Assembly: GCF_002925905.1 (NCBI RefSeq)
Contig: NZ_PRDB01000005.1
Location: 1-64,000, forward strand
Direction of reading: 5' to 3'
From: Klebsiella michiganensis
GTDB taxonomy: Bacteria; Pseudomonadota; Gammaproteobacteria; Enterobacterales; Enterobacteriaceae
Length of the DNA stretch: 64,000 nucleotides
Within the stretch, counting starts at the first letter, position 1. Every line of letters begins with the position of its first letter. The position numbers and the translations under genes were made by a program. Shown here one piece after another: positions 9,571 through 22,247 of this stretch. Below the pieces are notes generated by a model, which saw nothing but the letters and a program-made list of their open reading frames with translations, did no database searches and had not been told where the DNA came from.

Positions 9571-9625
9571 ATTTCCGTGTTGCAGGTGTTTGTTAGGCTG
9601 AGGAGCCCTCAGTCCGCGGGGCACA

Positions 9626-11053
<1,428 letters not shown>

Positions 11054-11076
11054 TTACCTCGTTAACAAAATGGTGT

Positions 11077-12519
11077 TCAGGCGTGAGAAGCCTGGGTGCC
11101 GGCCTGGCGCTGTCTGGCGTCGGCGGCGGCTTCTTCTTGCGGAATATCTTCAAAGCCAAGCATCAGCGTCAGGACAAACGACAGCACTACCGCCAGCGCC
11201 ATGACGCCGAAGACCCAGACGATGGTCATCGGATTGGCCGGGTCGAAAAACTGGACGCTGGTAAACAGCCCCGGCGCCGCCATTGAGTGGCTGGCGAGCC
11301 CGGCAATACCGGCCACCGCGCCGCAGATAAAGCCGCTGATCAGGCTGGCGATCAGCGGTCGCTTCAGCCGCACCGCCACGCCGTACAGCGCCGGTTCGGA
11401 AATCCCCGCCAGAATCGCGGAAGCCGCGGCCGCCAGCGCCGTCTGGCGCAGCTCCGGGTTTTTGGTTTTCCACGCCACCGCCAGCGACGAACCGCCCAGC
11501 GACAGATTAGCGCCGATTTCCGACGGCATTACCATGCCCTCTTTGCCGGTTTCGGCGATGGTCTGAATGATAGTCGGGGTAAAGACCCGGTGCATCCCGG
11601 TCATCACCAGCAGCGGCCACAGGGCGCCCATAATCGCCACCGACAGCCAGCCGAGATAGCTGTGGATTGTATAGACCAGTGCGGAAATGGCGCTACCGAT
11701 CCAGATGCCGAGCGGGCCAATCAGCAGAATCGACAGCGGAGCGGCGATCAGCACGATCAGCATCGGTTTAAGGAAGTTTTTTGTCACCGCCGGGGTGATA
11801 CGGTCGACCCAGCGTTCGATATAGGAGAGGCACCAGGTCATCACCAGCGCCGGGATCACGGTATAGGTGTATTTCACCGCCGTCACCGGAATAAAGGCGA
11901 ACTCCACGTGCTCGCCCTGGGCGGCTTTGGCCATCAGCTCGATAAAGCTCGGGTGTACCAGCACCCCGGCAATCGCAATCGCCAGCGACATATTGGTTTT
12001 GAACTTCACCGCCGCGGAGGCCGCGACCATCAGCGGCAGGAAGAAGAACGCGCCGTCGCCGATCACCGTCAGAATAGTCAGCGTTGGCGCGCCTTTGGGC
12101 AGCACGCCGGTCATCTCGAGGATCATTGCCAGCAGCTTAACCATCGATCCGCCGATAATCGCCGGGATCAGCGGCGACATGGTGCCGATCAGCGCGTCGA
12201 GGATCCCGGCGCCGATGCGTTTCAGAGTAATGGGTGGTTTCCCCTGCGGTTCGGCGGGGCGCAGATCCCCCGGCAGCAGCGCAACCACTTCACGATACGC
12301 CTGGGAGACGGTATTGCCCACGATCACCTGGCACTGGTTATCGCTACGCACGACGCCGAGCACGCCTTTCAGCCCTTTGAGGGTGGCGCTGTCGACCCGC
12401 TCGTTGTCTTTGACCACGAAACGCAGGCGGGTCATGCAGTGGGTGACGGCGGCAACGTTATCTGCGCCGCCAATTGCCGCGATAATTTGCTGCGCCAGAG
12501 CTGCATAATTTTTAGACAT
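11077..12519 (-). CDS. ascF: Beta-glucoside PTS enzyme IIBC AscF
   Basis: AscF imports and phosphorylates arbutin, salicin and cellobiose. The 480-residue protein has an N-terminal IIB domain with the phosphocysteine in AVTHCMTRLRF (near residue 28). A hydrophobic IIC domain with about ten membrane segments runs from residue 105 to near 460. There is no IIA domain, so a separate IIA-Glc would be needed. It is first in the ascFB operon and divergent from ascG. Confidence 0.93.
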   Translation of the reverse strand: MSKNYAALAQQIIAAIGGADNVAAVTHCMTRLRFVVKDNERVDSATLKGLKGVLGVVRSDNQCQVIVGNTVSQAYREVVALLPGDLRPAEPQGKPPITLKRIGAGILDALIGTMSPLIPAIIGGSMVKLLAMILEMTGVLPKGAPTLTILTVIGDGAFFFLPLMVAASAAVKFKTNMSLAIAIAGVLVHPSFIELMAKAAQGEHVEFAFIPVTAVKYTYTVIPALVMTWCLSYIERWVDRITPAVTKNFLKPMLIVLIAAPLSILLIGPLGIWIGSAISALVYTIHSYLGWLSVAIMGALWPLLVMTGMHRVFTPTIIQTIAETGKEGMVMPSEIGANLSLGGSSLAVAWKTKNPELRQTALAAAASAILAGISEPALYGVAVRLKRPLIASLISGFICGAVAGIAGLASHSMAAPGLFTSVQFFDPANPMTIVWVFGVMALAVVLSFVLTLMLGFEDIPQEEAAADARQRQAGTQASHA

Positions 12520-12595
12520 CGGATTTTATCCTGTTTATCAATGGGGTACTGGCTTGTCGCCGCGCCGGAAAGCGGAGCGGCATCATGCATACATA

Positions 12596-12609
12596 GGAAA
12601 CCGGTTCCA
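12596..12609. promoter_or_regulatory. Candidate AscG operator
   Basis: GGAAACCGGTTCCA is a near-perfect palindrome of the LacI-family type, centred on CCGG, in the ascF-ascG intergenic region. It resembles the known AscG target (TGAAACC/GGTTTCA). It lies 77 bases upstream of ascF and should mediate repression of ascFB. Confidence 0.6.
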
Positions 12610-12775
12610 CAAAATCATGATTAGTTTCATTAATTCATACAAGAAATAAAAAAATAAGATCTCGATTTTGTGATTTTGATCGCTGTGTGCGCATCAGCGC
12701 GGGCGACGCGCAAATGCTGAAAAAGCGCAGCGCGTGCAGTACACTGCGGGCAACATTGGCAACAGGAATAACCAC

Positions 12776-13789
12776 ATGGCAACGATGCTGGAGGTAGCGA
12801 AGCGCGCGGGGGTGTCAAAGGCCACCGTTTCGCGGGTGCTGTCGGGGAACGGCTATGTCAGCCAGGAGACCAAAGATCGCGTCTTCCAGGCGGTGGCCGA
12901 AAGCGGCTACCGGCCGAATCTGCTGGCGCGCAACCTGGCGACGAAAAAGACCCAGACCCTCGGGCTGGTGGTGACCAACACCCTTTATCACGGCGTCTAT
13001 TTCAGCGAACTGCTTTACCACGTGGCGCGGATGACCGAAGACAAAGGGCGGCAGCTGATCCTCGCCGACGGCAAGCACAGCGCGGAGGAGGAGCGCGAGG
13101 CGATTCAGTATCTGCTCGATCTGCGCTGCGATGCGATTATTATCTATCCGCGCTTTCTCAGCGTTGATGAGATGGATGAGATTATCGAAAATCATGAGCG
13201 GCCGATCATGGTGCTCAACCGCCGCCTGCGCCGCAACGCCAGCCACTGCGTCTGGTCCGATCAAAAGGCCTCGGCGATGATGGCGGTGGAAAAGCTTATC
13301 GCGCTGGGCCATCGGGAAATCGCGTTTATTACCGGTTCGCTGGATTCGCCAACGGGCGTAGAGCGTCTCTCGGGCTATAAAGACGCGCTGGCCCGCGGCG
13401 GCATTGCCCTGAATGACTCTCTGATCGTCGAAGGCCGCTGGACGCCGGAAACCGGCGCGGCGGGAGTCGAGACGCTGCGCCAGCGCCGCGTCGGCTACAG
13501 CGCGCTGGTGGCGAGCAACGACGATATGGCGGTTGGCGCGATGAAGCAGCTGCATCAGCTCGGCGTCAAGGTCCCGGAGCAGGTTTCGGTGGTGGGCTTT
13601 GACGATATCGCGCTGGCGCCGTTTATGGTGCCGGCGCTCTCCAGCGTCAAAGTCCCGGTGACGGAGATGATCAAAGAGAGCATTAACCGGCTGATCTTTA
13701 TGCTCGACGGCGGCGATTTTAAATTTCAGCAAACCTTTTCCGGCGAGCTGATTGAACGCGACTCGATGGTTCCCGGCCCGCACGCCTGA
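12776..13789 (+). CDS. ascG: LacI-family repressor AscG
   Basis: AscG represses the asc operon. The 337-residue protein has an N-terminal LacI helix-turn-helix (MLEVAKRAGVSKATVSRVLS), the hinge-region ARNLATKKTQTLG, and a periplasmic-binding-like effector domain ending VPVTEMIKESINRL. An upstream GTG at 12734 is in frame, but the ATG at 12776, preceded by AGGA, gives the family N-terminus. Divergent from ascF. Confidence 0.94.
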   Translation: MATMLEVAKRAGVSKATVSRVLSGNGYVSQETKDRVFQAVAESGYRPNLLARNLATKKTQTLGLVVTNTLYHGVYFSELLYHVARMTEDKGRQLILADGKHSAEEEREAIQYLLDLRCDAIIIYPRFLSVDEMDEIIENHERPIMVLNRRLRRNASHCVWSDQKASAMMAVEKLIALGHREIAFITGSLDSPTGVERLSGYKDALARGGIALNDSLIVEGRWTPETGAAGVETLRQRRVGYSALVASNDDMAVGAMKQLHQLGVKVPEQVSVVGFDDIALAPFMVPALSSVKVPVTEMIKESINRLIFMLDGGDFKFQQTFSGELIERDSMVPGPHA

Positions 13790-13798
13790 CGTCGTCAG

Positions 13799-13826
13799 CT
13801 GTCATCGTCACAACTGACGATGACAG
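13799..13826. promoter_or_regulatory. Candidate FhlA enhancer of hydN
   Basis: A perfect 12-base inverted repeat, CTGTCATCGTCA and TGACGATGACAG separated by CAAC, ends 43 bases upstream of a sigma-54 promoter. It shares the CGATGACA core with the repeat between hypA and hycA. FhlA control of hydN-hypF is known in E. coli. It begins 10 bases after the ascG stop, so it could also act as an ascG terminator hairpin. Confidence 0.55.
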
Positions 13827-13869
13827 TATCTCCCGTATTTATCTTCTTTAATATCAGTTAGATAAAAGT

Positions 13870-13886
13870 TGGAACGCATTATGCAT
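13870..13886 (+). promoter_or_regulatory. Sigma-54 promoter of hydN-hypF
   Basis: TGGAACGCATTATGCAT carries GG and GC ten bases apart, the sigma-54 -24/-12 pattern. It is 37 bases before the hydN start and downstream of the candidate FhlA enhancer. Confidence 0.8.
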
Positions 13887-13923
13887 ACTCCGGCGCGTAA
13901 CCTTCTTACAGCTGGAGAAATGG

Positions 13924-14451
13924 ATGAACCGTTTCATTATCGCCGACGCGAGCAAATGCATCGGCTGCCGCACCTGTGAAGTGGCCTGCGTGGTCTCTCA
14001 TCAGGAAAATCAGGACTGCGCCGCGCTGACGCCAAAAAGCTTTTTACCGCGTATTCACGTGATCAAAGGCGTTAACGTGTCGACGGCCACCGCCTGCCGT
14101 CAGTGCGAGGACGCCCCGTGCGCCAACGTCTGTCCGAACGGCGCGATCAGCCGCGATCGGGGCTTCGTCCACGTGATGCAGGAGCGCTGCATCGGCTGCA
14201 AAACCTGCGTGGTGGCCTGTCCCTACGGCGCCATGGAAGTGGTGGTGCGCCCGGTTATCCGCCACAGCGGCGCGGGGCTGAACGTGATGGCGGAAAAAGC
14301 CGAAGCCAACAAATGCGACCTTTGCCACCACCGTGAGGAAGGCCCGGCCTGTATGGATGCCTGTCCGACCCACGCGCTGATTTGCGTCGACCGCAACAAG
14401 CTCGAACAGATGAATATCGAAAAACGCCGCCGCACCGCGCTGGCCTGGTAA
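13924..14451 (+). CDS. hydN: Electron transport ferredoxin HydN
   Basis: HydN is an iron-sulfur protein needed for full formate dehydrogenase H activity. The 175 residues carry four [4Fe-4S] motifs: CIGCRTCEVAC, CRQCEDAPCANVCP, CIGCKTCVVACP and CDLCHHREEGPACMDACP. It is a clear paralogue of HycB but lacks the Ala/Pro linker. hypF follows after 12 bases. Confidence 0.94.
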   Translation: MNRFIIADASKCIGCRTCEVACVVSHQENQDCAALTPKSFLPRIHVIKGVNVSTATACRQCEDAPCANVCPNGAISRDRGFVHVMQERCIGCKTCVVACPYGAMEVVVRPVIRHSGAGLNVMAEKAEANKCDLCHHREEGPACMDACPTHALICVDRNKLEQMNIEKRRRTALAW

Positions 14452-14463
14452 GCCGGTCGCGCA

Positions 14464-16683
14464 ATGAACGGGGTGCAAATCCGCATTCGCGGTAAAGTGC
14501 AGGGGGTGGGATTCCGCCCCTTCGTCTGGCAGCTGGCGCAGCAGCTGGAGCTGCGCGGCGACGTGTGCAACGACGGCGACGGCGTGCTGGTGCGCCTTGT
14601 CGGCGATGATGCGCCATTTCTCGCCGCGTTAACCCGGCGCTGCCCGCCGCTGGCGCGTATCGACAGCGCGGCAGCGGCGCCTTTTGTCTGGGCCGCGCCG
14701 CCGCCGGGCTTTACCATCCGCCAAAGCGGGGCCGGAAGCATGCGCACGCAGGTTGTGCCCGATGCCGCTACCTGCCCGGCATGCCTGGCGGAGATGAACA
14801 ACCCGCGGGAGCGCCGCTACCGCTATCCGTTTATCAACTGCACCCACTGCGGGCCGCGCTTTACCATTATTCGCGCTATGCCCTACGACCGCCCGCTGAC
14901 CTCTATGTCGCCGTTTCCTCTTTGCCCCGCCTGCGCGACGGAATATGGCGATCCCGCCGATCGCCGCTTTCACGCGCAGCCGGTAGCCTGCGCCGAGTGC
15001 GGGCCGCAGCTGGAGTGGCGCGGCCCGCAGGAGCATTTATTTGGCGAGGCCGCCTTAGATGCGACGATTGCTCGCCTGCTGGCGGGCGATATTGTGGCGG
15101 TGAAGGGGCTGGGCGGTTTCCATCTGCTGTGCGACGCCGGAAACCGCGAGGCCGTGGCGAAGCTGCGGGCGCGTAAGCATCGCCCGGCGAAACCGCTGGC
15201 GGTGATGCTGGCGACAACGGCGGGGCTCGATGAACCGGCGCTGACGCTGCTGACCTCTCCCGCCGCGCCGATCGTGCTGCTGGAGAAAACGCAGGTGGCC
15301 GGCCTGTGCGACCAGATTGCGCCAGGGCTTGCGGAAGTAGGGGGGATGCTGCCGTCTAATCCACTGCAGCATTTACTTTCGCAGGCGCTGGCGCGCCCAT
15401 TAGTGATGACCTCCGGCAACCTCAGCGGCCGCCCGCCGGCGTTAACCAACGCCGAGGCGCTGGCGGATTTAGCCGGAATTGCCGACGGATTTCTGCTGCA
15501 TAATCGCGAGATTGTGCAGCGGATGGATGATTCCGTGGTGCGGCAAAGCGGCGAGATGCTGCGCCGTGCCCGTGGCTACGTGCCTGACGCGCTGGCGCTG
15601 CCGCCGGGTTTCCACGACGTACCGCCGCTGCTGGCTCTCGGCGCGGATATGAAAAATACGTTCTGCCTGCTGCGCGGCGATGAAGCGGTGCTCAGCCAGC
15701 ATTTTGGCGATCTCGATGAGGAGGGCGTCGAGGCGCAGTGGCGGCAGGCGCTGCGTCTGATGCAGGAGATTTACGCTTTTACCCCGCAGCGGGTGGTTGC
15801 CGACGCCCATCCCGGCTACCGCGCTTCGCGGTGGGCGGCGTCGCTTATGCTGCCGGTGGACCGCGTGTTGCATCATCATGCCCACGCGGCCGCCTGCCTG
15901 GCCGAGCACCGCTGGCCGCGGGAGGGAGGCGACGTGATTGCCCTTATCCTCGACGGTATCGGGATGGGGGAAAACGGCGAGCTGTGGGGCGGCGAGTGCC
16001 TGCGGGTCAACTATCGCGAGTGCGAGCATCTCGGCGGTCTGCCGGCGGTGGCGCTGCCCGGCGGCGACCTCGCGGCGCGTCAGCCGTGGCGCAATCTGCT
16101 CGCCCACTGCCTGGCCTTCGTCCCCGAGTGGCAGAATTATGCCGACACCGCCGCGCTGCGCCAGCAAAGCTGGCCGCTGCTGGCGCGGGCAATCGAGCGC
16201 GGTATTAATGCGCCGCAGGCATCGTCGTGCGGCCGTCTGTTTGACGCCGTCGCCTGCGCGCTGGAGTGCGCGCCGCTAACCCTGAGCTATGAGGGGGAAG
16301 CGGCGTGCCGTCTGGAGGCGCTGGCGGCGACCTGCGAAGGAGTTGAGCATCCGGTGACCCTGCCGTGGCGCGATGGAAAACTGGATCTGGCGACGTTCTG
16401 GCAGCAGTGGCTGAGCTGGCAGGCGAGCCCGGCGCAAAAAGCGTGGGCCTTTCATGATGCGCTGGCCCGCGGGCTGGCGGCCATGATGCGCGATTGCGCG
16501 AACGCGCGGAATATTCACACGCTGGCCTTCGGCGGCGGGGTACTGCACAACCGCCTGCTGACGGCGCGATTGACCTTTTATCTGGCCGATTTTACTCTGC
16601 TCTTTCCGCAGCAGCTGCCCGCAGGCGATGGCGCGATTGCCTTCGGCCAGGCGGTTATCGCTGCGGCCCGCCTGCAGGCTTAA
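14464..16683 (+). CDS. hypF: Carbamoyltransferase HypF
   Basis: HypF makes the cyanide ligands of the [NiFe] centre from carbamoyl phosphate, passing a thiocarbamate to HypE. The 739 residues show an acylphosphatase-like domain ([14 protein letters not shown], residues 9-22), two zinc-finger repeats (CPACLAEM...CTHCG and CPACATEY...CAEC), a YrdC-like domain with [14 protein letters not shown], and a Kae1-like domain with [13 protein letters not shown] and AFGGGVLHN. It follows hydN closely and precedes a nickel permease by 11 bases. Confidence 0.97.
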   Translation: MNGVQIRIRGKVQGVGFRPFVWQLAQQLELRGDVCNDGDGVLVRLVGDDAPFLAALTRRCPPLARIDSAAAAPFVWAAPPPGFTIRQSGAGSMRTQVVPDAATCPACLAEMNNPRERRYRYPFINCTHCGPRFTIIRAMPYDRPLTSMSPFPLCPACATEYGDPADRRFHAQPVACAECGPQLEWRGPQEHLFGEAALDATIARLLAGDIVAVKGLGGFHLLCDAGNREAVAKLRARKHRPAKPLAVMLATTAGLDEPALTLLTSPAAPIVLLEKTQVAGLCDQIAPGLAEVGGMLPSNPLQHLLSQALARPLVMTSGNLSGRPPALTNAEALADLAGIADGFLLHNREIVQRMDDSVVRQSGEMLRRARGYVPDALALPPGFHDVPPLLALGADMKNTFCLLRGDEAVLSQHFGDLDEEGVEAQWRQALRLMQEIYAFTPQRVVADAHPGYRASRWAASLMLPVDRVLHHHAHAAACLAEHRWPREGGDVIALILDGIGMGENGELWGGECLRVNYRECEHLGGLPAVALPGGDLAARQPWRNLLAHCLAFVPEWQNYADTAALRQQSWPLLARAIERGINAPQASSCGRLFDAVACALECAPLTLSYEGEAACRLEALAATCEGVEHPVTLPWRDGKLDLATFWQQWLSWQASPAQKAWAFHDALARGLAAMMRDCANARNIHTLAFGGGVLHNRLLTARLTFYLADFTLLFPQQLPAGDGAIAFGQAVIAAARLQA

Positions 16684-16694
16684 AGGACACCGAT

Positions 16695-17708
16695 ATGATA
16701 GTGACGATTTTGCGTCAGCAGCCGCGCGCAGCGGCGCTGGTGCTGGCATTGATTGCTGCCAATTTGCTGGCCTGGGGCTGGGCGTTTACGGCGTTCGGCG
16801 GCAGCGGCGCGCTGATGGCCGCCAGCCTGCTGGCCTGGGGTTATGGTCTGCGCCACGCGGTGGACGCCGACCATATCGCGGCGATCGACAACGTGACCCG
16901 CAAAATGATGCAGCAGGGGAAGCGGCCTTTTGCCGTTGGCGCGTGGTTCTCGCTGGGGCATTCGTCGATTGTGGTGCTGGCTTCGGCGGCGATTGCCGCG
17001 ACCGCCACCGCGTTTGGCCAGCAGATGAGCTGGTTTCACGAGACCGGCAGCGTTATCGGCACCGCCGTGTCGGCGCTGTTCCTGCTGGTGATGGCCTTTA
17101 TCAACCTGGTTATTTTGCGCAGCGTCTGGCGCAGCTTTCGGGCGTGGAAGCAGGGCGAAAAGGTGAGCGATGAGGTCATGACCGGCGGCGGCATGATGAG
17201 CTGGTTGTTCGGTAAAACCTTCCGCCTGATTAGCCGCAGCTGGCAGATGTATCTGGTGGGCTTTCTGTTTGGCCTCGGCTTTGATACGGCGACGGAAATC
17301 GGCGTGCTGGGGATCTCCGCCGCCAGCGCGTCGAGCGGGGTGTCAATTTGGTCGATTATGGTTTTTCCGGCGCTGTTCGCCAGCGGGATGGCGCTGGTGG
17401 ATACGCTCGATAACGTGCTGATGGTCGGCGCCTACGGCTGGGCGTTCAGCAAGCCGCAGCGCAAGCTCTATTACAATATGACCATTACCGGCACCTCGGT
17501 GGTGGTGGCGCTGTTTATCGGCGGTCTGGAAGCGCTGGGGCTGTTGATGGATAAGTTCTCTCTGAGCGGCGGCCTCTGGCGCTGGGTTGGCGCATTGAAC
17601 GACCATCTCGGCGACGCCGGTTTTGTGGTGGTCGGGCTGTTCGTGGCCTGCTGGGTGCTGTCGGTGCTCAACTACCGCTGGCGCGGGTACGATAACCTGG
17701 CGCGGTAG
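16695..17708 (+). CDS. Nickel/cobalt permease, NiCoT (HoxN/NixA) family
   Basis: This is a high-affinity nickel or cobalt importer. The 337-residue membrane protein has about eight helices and the family signatures RHAVDADHIAAIDN (H54, D59, H60), LGHSSIV, LGFDTATEIG and LVDTLDN. The reading frame stays open far upstream inside hypF, but the ATG at 16695 follows AAAGGA and fits the family start. Its position 11 bases behind hypF implies co-transcription with hydN-hypF, and so nickel supply for hydrogenase 3. I do not recall this gene in E. coli at this site. Confidence 0.92.
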   Translation: MIVTILRQQPRAAALVLALIAANLLAWGWAFTAFGGSGALMAASLLAWGYGLRHAVDADHIAAIDNVTRKMMQQGKRPFAVGAWFSLGHSSIVVLASAAIAATATAFGQQMSWFHETGSVIGTAVSALFLLVMAFINLVILRSVWRSFRAWKQGEKVSDEVMTGGGMMSWLFGKTFRLISRSWQMYLVGFLFGLGFDTATEIGVLGISAASASSGVSIWSIMVFPALFASGMALVDTLDNVLMVGAYGWAFSKPQRKLYYNMTITGTSVVVALFIGGLEALGLLMDKFSLSGGLWRWVGALNDHLGDAGFVVVGLFVACWVLSVLNYRWRGYDNLAR

Positions 17709-17717
17709 GTTGGGCAT

Positions 17718-17925
17718 TTCCCCGGCTCGCGCTGCGCTTAGCCGGGCTACAGGTTAATGGCCGTCTGCTGGCGGTAGCCCGGACAGATGCGCAAGCATCG
17801 CCTCCGGGAAATTATGCCACTCTGCGCGCTGCTCCCGGGGGCGGCGCAAGGCGCCTGCCCGGGCTACTGCCGTCTGAGATCCGGTAGCCCGGGTAAGGCG
17901 TTTACGCCGCGACCCGGGAATAACC
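17718..17925. repeat. REP/BIME cluster between NiCoT gene and norW
   Basis: About four palindromic REP-type units lie here, each ending in GGTAGCCC, CCCGGGCTAC or the complement, with inner arms such as GGCGTTTACGCC and GATGCGCAAGCATC. The same sequences occur at 9276-9570, 24400-24492 and 49785-49862. They separate two convergent operons. Confidence 0.75.
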
Positions 17926-17939
17926 TCATTTCATCGAGG

Positions 17940-19073
17940 TTAACTCACCAGCTGCTTGAGCAGGGCAAAAGCATCTTTCATGCGATCCTCGCTGACCACA
18001 AAAGCGCGCAGCTGGTTCTCGGCGTCAACGCCTTTCGCGACCAGGCCGTCTTTGGCGGCAACGATATTCCACGTCAGATCCTCGCGCCGGGTATCGCCCG
18101 CCAGGTGCAGCGGTAAATCCGGCGTTTTGACCTTCACCAGCATCGGCGGCAGCTTCAGTTCTCCCTGCTGGGCCAGCAGATTTTTACTCAGGCACATGGC
18201 GCTTAGCAGAATCGGCTGCAGAAAAGGCAGGACCATGCCGTTGATTTCCGCGCAGTCGCCGAGGGCGTAAATCGCCGGATGGCTGGTTTGCAGCTGGCTG
18301 TTCACCACCACGCCGCGGTGAGTTTTCAACCCCGCATGCCGCGCCAGCGCCGTTTCCGGGCGTAAACCGGCGGCGGCCACCACCGCATCCACCGTCACCG
18401 TACGCTGGCGGTCCAGGGTGACGCGAATCCCGTCGGCGCTCTGCGTCAGGCTTTCCAGCTGGGACTTCAGCATTAGATGCACGCCCATGTCGGTCAGACG
18501 ATGCTGCAGTCGGCTGCTGGCCTCGGGCGGCATCAGGGCCGACAGTACGCTGGCGGAGTTATCCACCACCGTCACCGCTTTGCCGGCGCGGCAGAAATCC
18601 ATCGCCAGCTCGCAGCCAATCAGCCCGCCGCCGACGATCAGCACCCTTTTTGCATCGCGCAGATGGCTTTGCGCCGCACCGTATTCCCGCTGGCTGTTCA
18701 GGGTCAGCATCAGCTCGCGGCCCGGCACCGGTGGGATAAACGGCGTCGCGCCGGTGGCCAGCACCAGTTTGTCATAGCGCCACTCGCGGTCCTGGCTCTT
18801 CACCAGGTGCTGCTCGGCGTCGATATCGCTGACCCAGGTATGCGGAAACAGGCGCAGATTGTACTGCTCGGCAAACTCGCCCGCCGTTTGCAGGGTCAGG
18901 TCGTCGGCGTTCTGCCCGCGGCTGACCACATGGCTGAGATCCGGTTTGTTGTACTCATCCATGCTGTCGGCGGCGAGCAGGGTCAGCGGGATATTCGGGT
19001 CCTGCTTGCGAATATTTTTCACCAGCTGACGGGCCGCGAAGCCCGAGCCGATGATGACGATGCCATCACTCAT
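17940..19073 (-). CDS. norW: NADH:flavorubredoxin reductase NorW
   Basis: NorW passes electrons from NADH to the rubredoxin domain of NorV for nitric oxide reduction. The 377-residue protein has an N-terminal FAD dinucleotide fold ([18 protein letters not shown]), an NAD-binding fold with [17 protein letters not shown] near residue 145, and the FAD-contacting [10 protein letters not shown]. The start overlaps the norV stop by 4 bases. Confidence 0.95.
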   Translation of the reverse strand: MSDGIVIIGSGFAARQLVKNIRKQDPNIPLTLLAADSMDEYNKPDLSHVVSRGQNADDLTLQTAGEFAEQYNLRLFPHTWVSDIDAEQHLVKSQDREWRYDKLVLATGATPFIPPVPGRELMLTLNSQREYGAAQSHLRDAKRVLIVGGGLIGCELAMDFCRAGKAVTVVDNSASVLSALMPPEASSRLQHRLTDMGVHLMLKSQLESLTQSADGIRVTLDRQRTVTVDAVVAAAGLRPETALARHAGLKTHRGVVVNSQLQTSHPAIYALGDCAEINGMVLPFLQPILLSAMCLSKNLLAQQGELKLPPMLVKVKTPDLPLHLAGDTRREDLTWNIVAAKDGLVAKGVDAENQLRAFVVSEDRMKDAFALLKQLVS

Positions 19074-20515
19074 TTTGCCTCCGATGCCAGAACGTCAAAC
19101 ACATCTTTACCCAGCGAACACTCAGGGCAGAGGAAGTTATCCGGGACTTCGCTCCACGGCGTACCCGGCTGGACGTCCTGGTTCGGTTCGCCCTGTTCGG
19201 GGTCGTAAATCCACTGGCAAACGCTGCACTGCATTTTCGGGCCGAGATCGGCTGCCGCTGGCGCTGCGCAGGGCGTTGCCTCAGGCGCGGCGTGTTTGGC
19301 CTGGCTCGCCGGCAGCGGGGAGAGGGCCCACTGGCGGGCGATTTCGCGGCCGTGCTCGCGGCACACTTCCAGCGCGTCGAGATCCGGGCGCCATTTGGCC
19401 TTCAGGCTCAGGGACATTTCAAAGCCCGCATCCTGTAAACGCGTGGACAGGCGGTCAACCGCGCCGCCGCTCCAGCCGTGGGAGCCGAAGGCGCTGGCGC
19501 GCTTGTTACGGAAACGCAGGCCGGTCATCTCCTCCACCAGCCCGGCGATTTTCGGCATCATCACGTTATTCATGGTTGAGGTGCCGACCAGCACGCCCTT
19601 CGAGCGGAACACGTTGGTCAGAATGTCGTTTTTATCGCTGCGGGCGACGTTGAAAATTTTCACCGCCACCCGCGGATCCACGTCGGTAATGCCCTGGGCT
19701 ATCGCGTCGGCCATCATGCGGGTGTTGTTGGACATGGTGTCGTAGAAAATCGTGATGCGGTCTTCCTGATAATCCGCCGCCCACTCGAGATATTTTTCGA
19801 CGATCTGCGTCGGGTTATCGCGCCAGACCACGCCGTGGGAGGTCGCAATCATATCCACCGGCAGGTTAAAGCCGAGGATTTCGGTAATTTTCGGCGTCAC
19901 CAGGCGGCTGAACGGGGTCAGAATATTGGCATAGTAGCGCTGGCACTGCTCGTAAAGCTCAACCTGGTCAACTTCATCATTAAACAGATGTTCATCGCAG
20001 TAGTGCTGGCCGAAGGCGTCGTTGCTGAACAGCACCGCGTCGCCGGTCATATAGGTCATCATGCTATCCGGCCAGTGCAGCATCGGGGTTTCGACGAAAA
20101 TCAGCTGCTTGCCGTTGCCGATATCCAGGCTGTCGCCGGTTTTCACCACCTTAAAATTCCACTCCGGGTGATGATGGTGTCCGGTGATGGAGTCGATGGC
20201 GTTGGCGGTACAGTAAATCGGGGTGTCCGGGATCTGGGTCATCAGCTCGGTCAGCGCGCCGGCATGGTCCTCCTCAGCATGGTTGATAATGATGTAATCA
20301 ATATCGGCGAGGTCGATTTCACCGCGCAGGTTCTGCACGAATTCACGGCTGAATTTATGATCGACGGTATCGATCAGCACATTTTTTTCTTCCCGGATGA
20401 GATAGCTGTTGTAGCTGCTGCCGCGCAGCGTTTTGTATTCAGTCCCGTGGAAATCACGCACTTCCCAGTCGCGTTGGCCAACCCAATGAATGTTATTTTT
20501 AACCAGAATAGACAT
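19070..20515 (-). CDS. norV: Anaerobic nitric oxide reductase flavorubredoxin NorV
   Basis: NorV reduces nitric oxide to nitrous oxide under anaerobic conditions. The 481 residues contain a metallo-beta-lactamase-like di-iron domain with HAEEDHAG (H79, E81, D83, H84), a flavodoxin domain near residues 250-390 with [12 protein letters not shown], and a C-terminal rubredoxin domain with [10 protein letters not shown] and CPECS. The start at 20515 follows GAGGT; an upstream in-frame start would lengthen it by ten residues and is not favoured. Divergent from norR. Confidence 0.96.
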   Translation of the reverse strand: MSILVKNNIHWVGQRDWEVRDFHGTEYKTLRGSSYNSYLIREEKNVLIDTVDHKFSREFVQNLRGEIDLADIDYIIINHAEEDHAGALTELMTQIPDTPIYCTANAIDSITGHHHHPEWNFKVVKTGDSLDIGNGKQLIFVETPMLHWPDSMMTYMTGDAVLFSNDAFGQHYCDEHLFNDEVDQVELYEQCQRYYANILTPFSRLVTPKITEILGFNLPVDMIATSHGVVWRDNPTQIVEKYLEWAADYQEDRITIFYDTMSNNTRMMADAIAQGITDVDPRVAVKIFNVARSDKNDILTNVFRSKGVLVGTSTMNNVMMPKIAGLVEEMTGLRFRNKRASAFGSHGWSGGAVDRLSTRLQDAGFEMSLSLKAKWRPDLDALEVCREHGREIARQWALSPLPASQAKHAAPEATPCAAPAAADLGPKMQCSVCQWIYDPEQGEPNQDVQPGTPWSEVPDNFLCPECSLGKDVFDVLASEAK

Positions 20516-20563
20516 AGCAACCTCAATTAATTCAGCAGTGTTCAAATAAGATGTTTTGCTTAT

Positions 20564-20579
20564 ATCAAGTTGCGTGCCA
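20564..20579 (-). promoter_or_regulatory. Sigma-54 promoter of norVW
   Basis: The minus strand reads TGGCACGCAACTTGAT: a perfect -24 element and a -12 element TTGAT in which the usual TTGC is altered at its last base. GG and the -12 G are ten bases apart. It lies 49 bases upstream of norV and below the NorR sites. Confidence 0.7.
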
Positions 20580-20634
20580 ACTTTTTAAATAATTGAATTT
20601 AAAGTGTTTTAAGTTTTTTATTAAATCTGTTGAT

Positions 20635-20690
20635 GTCAAATTGACAATGGTTAAAATAGTCGATATGACTACGTTTGGTGTCAAAATGAC
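20635..20690. promoter_or_regulatory. Three NorR enhancer sites
   Basis: GTCAAATTGAC (20635-20645), GTCGATATGAC (20659-20669) and GTCAAAATGAC (20680-20690) each fit the NorR pattern GT-N7-AC, extended here to GTC-N5-GAC. They start 24 and 21 bases apart. NorR is known to bind three sites upstream of norV in E. coli. The last site ends 12 bases before the norR start, so it may also govern norR itself. Confidence 0.85.
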
Positions 20691-20702
20691 TATGAGGCGA
20701 CA

Positions 20703-22247
<1,545 letters not shown>

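Noticed and set aside
11287-12624. 445-codon plus-strand frame opposite ascF
   Set aside because: It is antisense to ascF, highly basic and without a recognisable domain.
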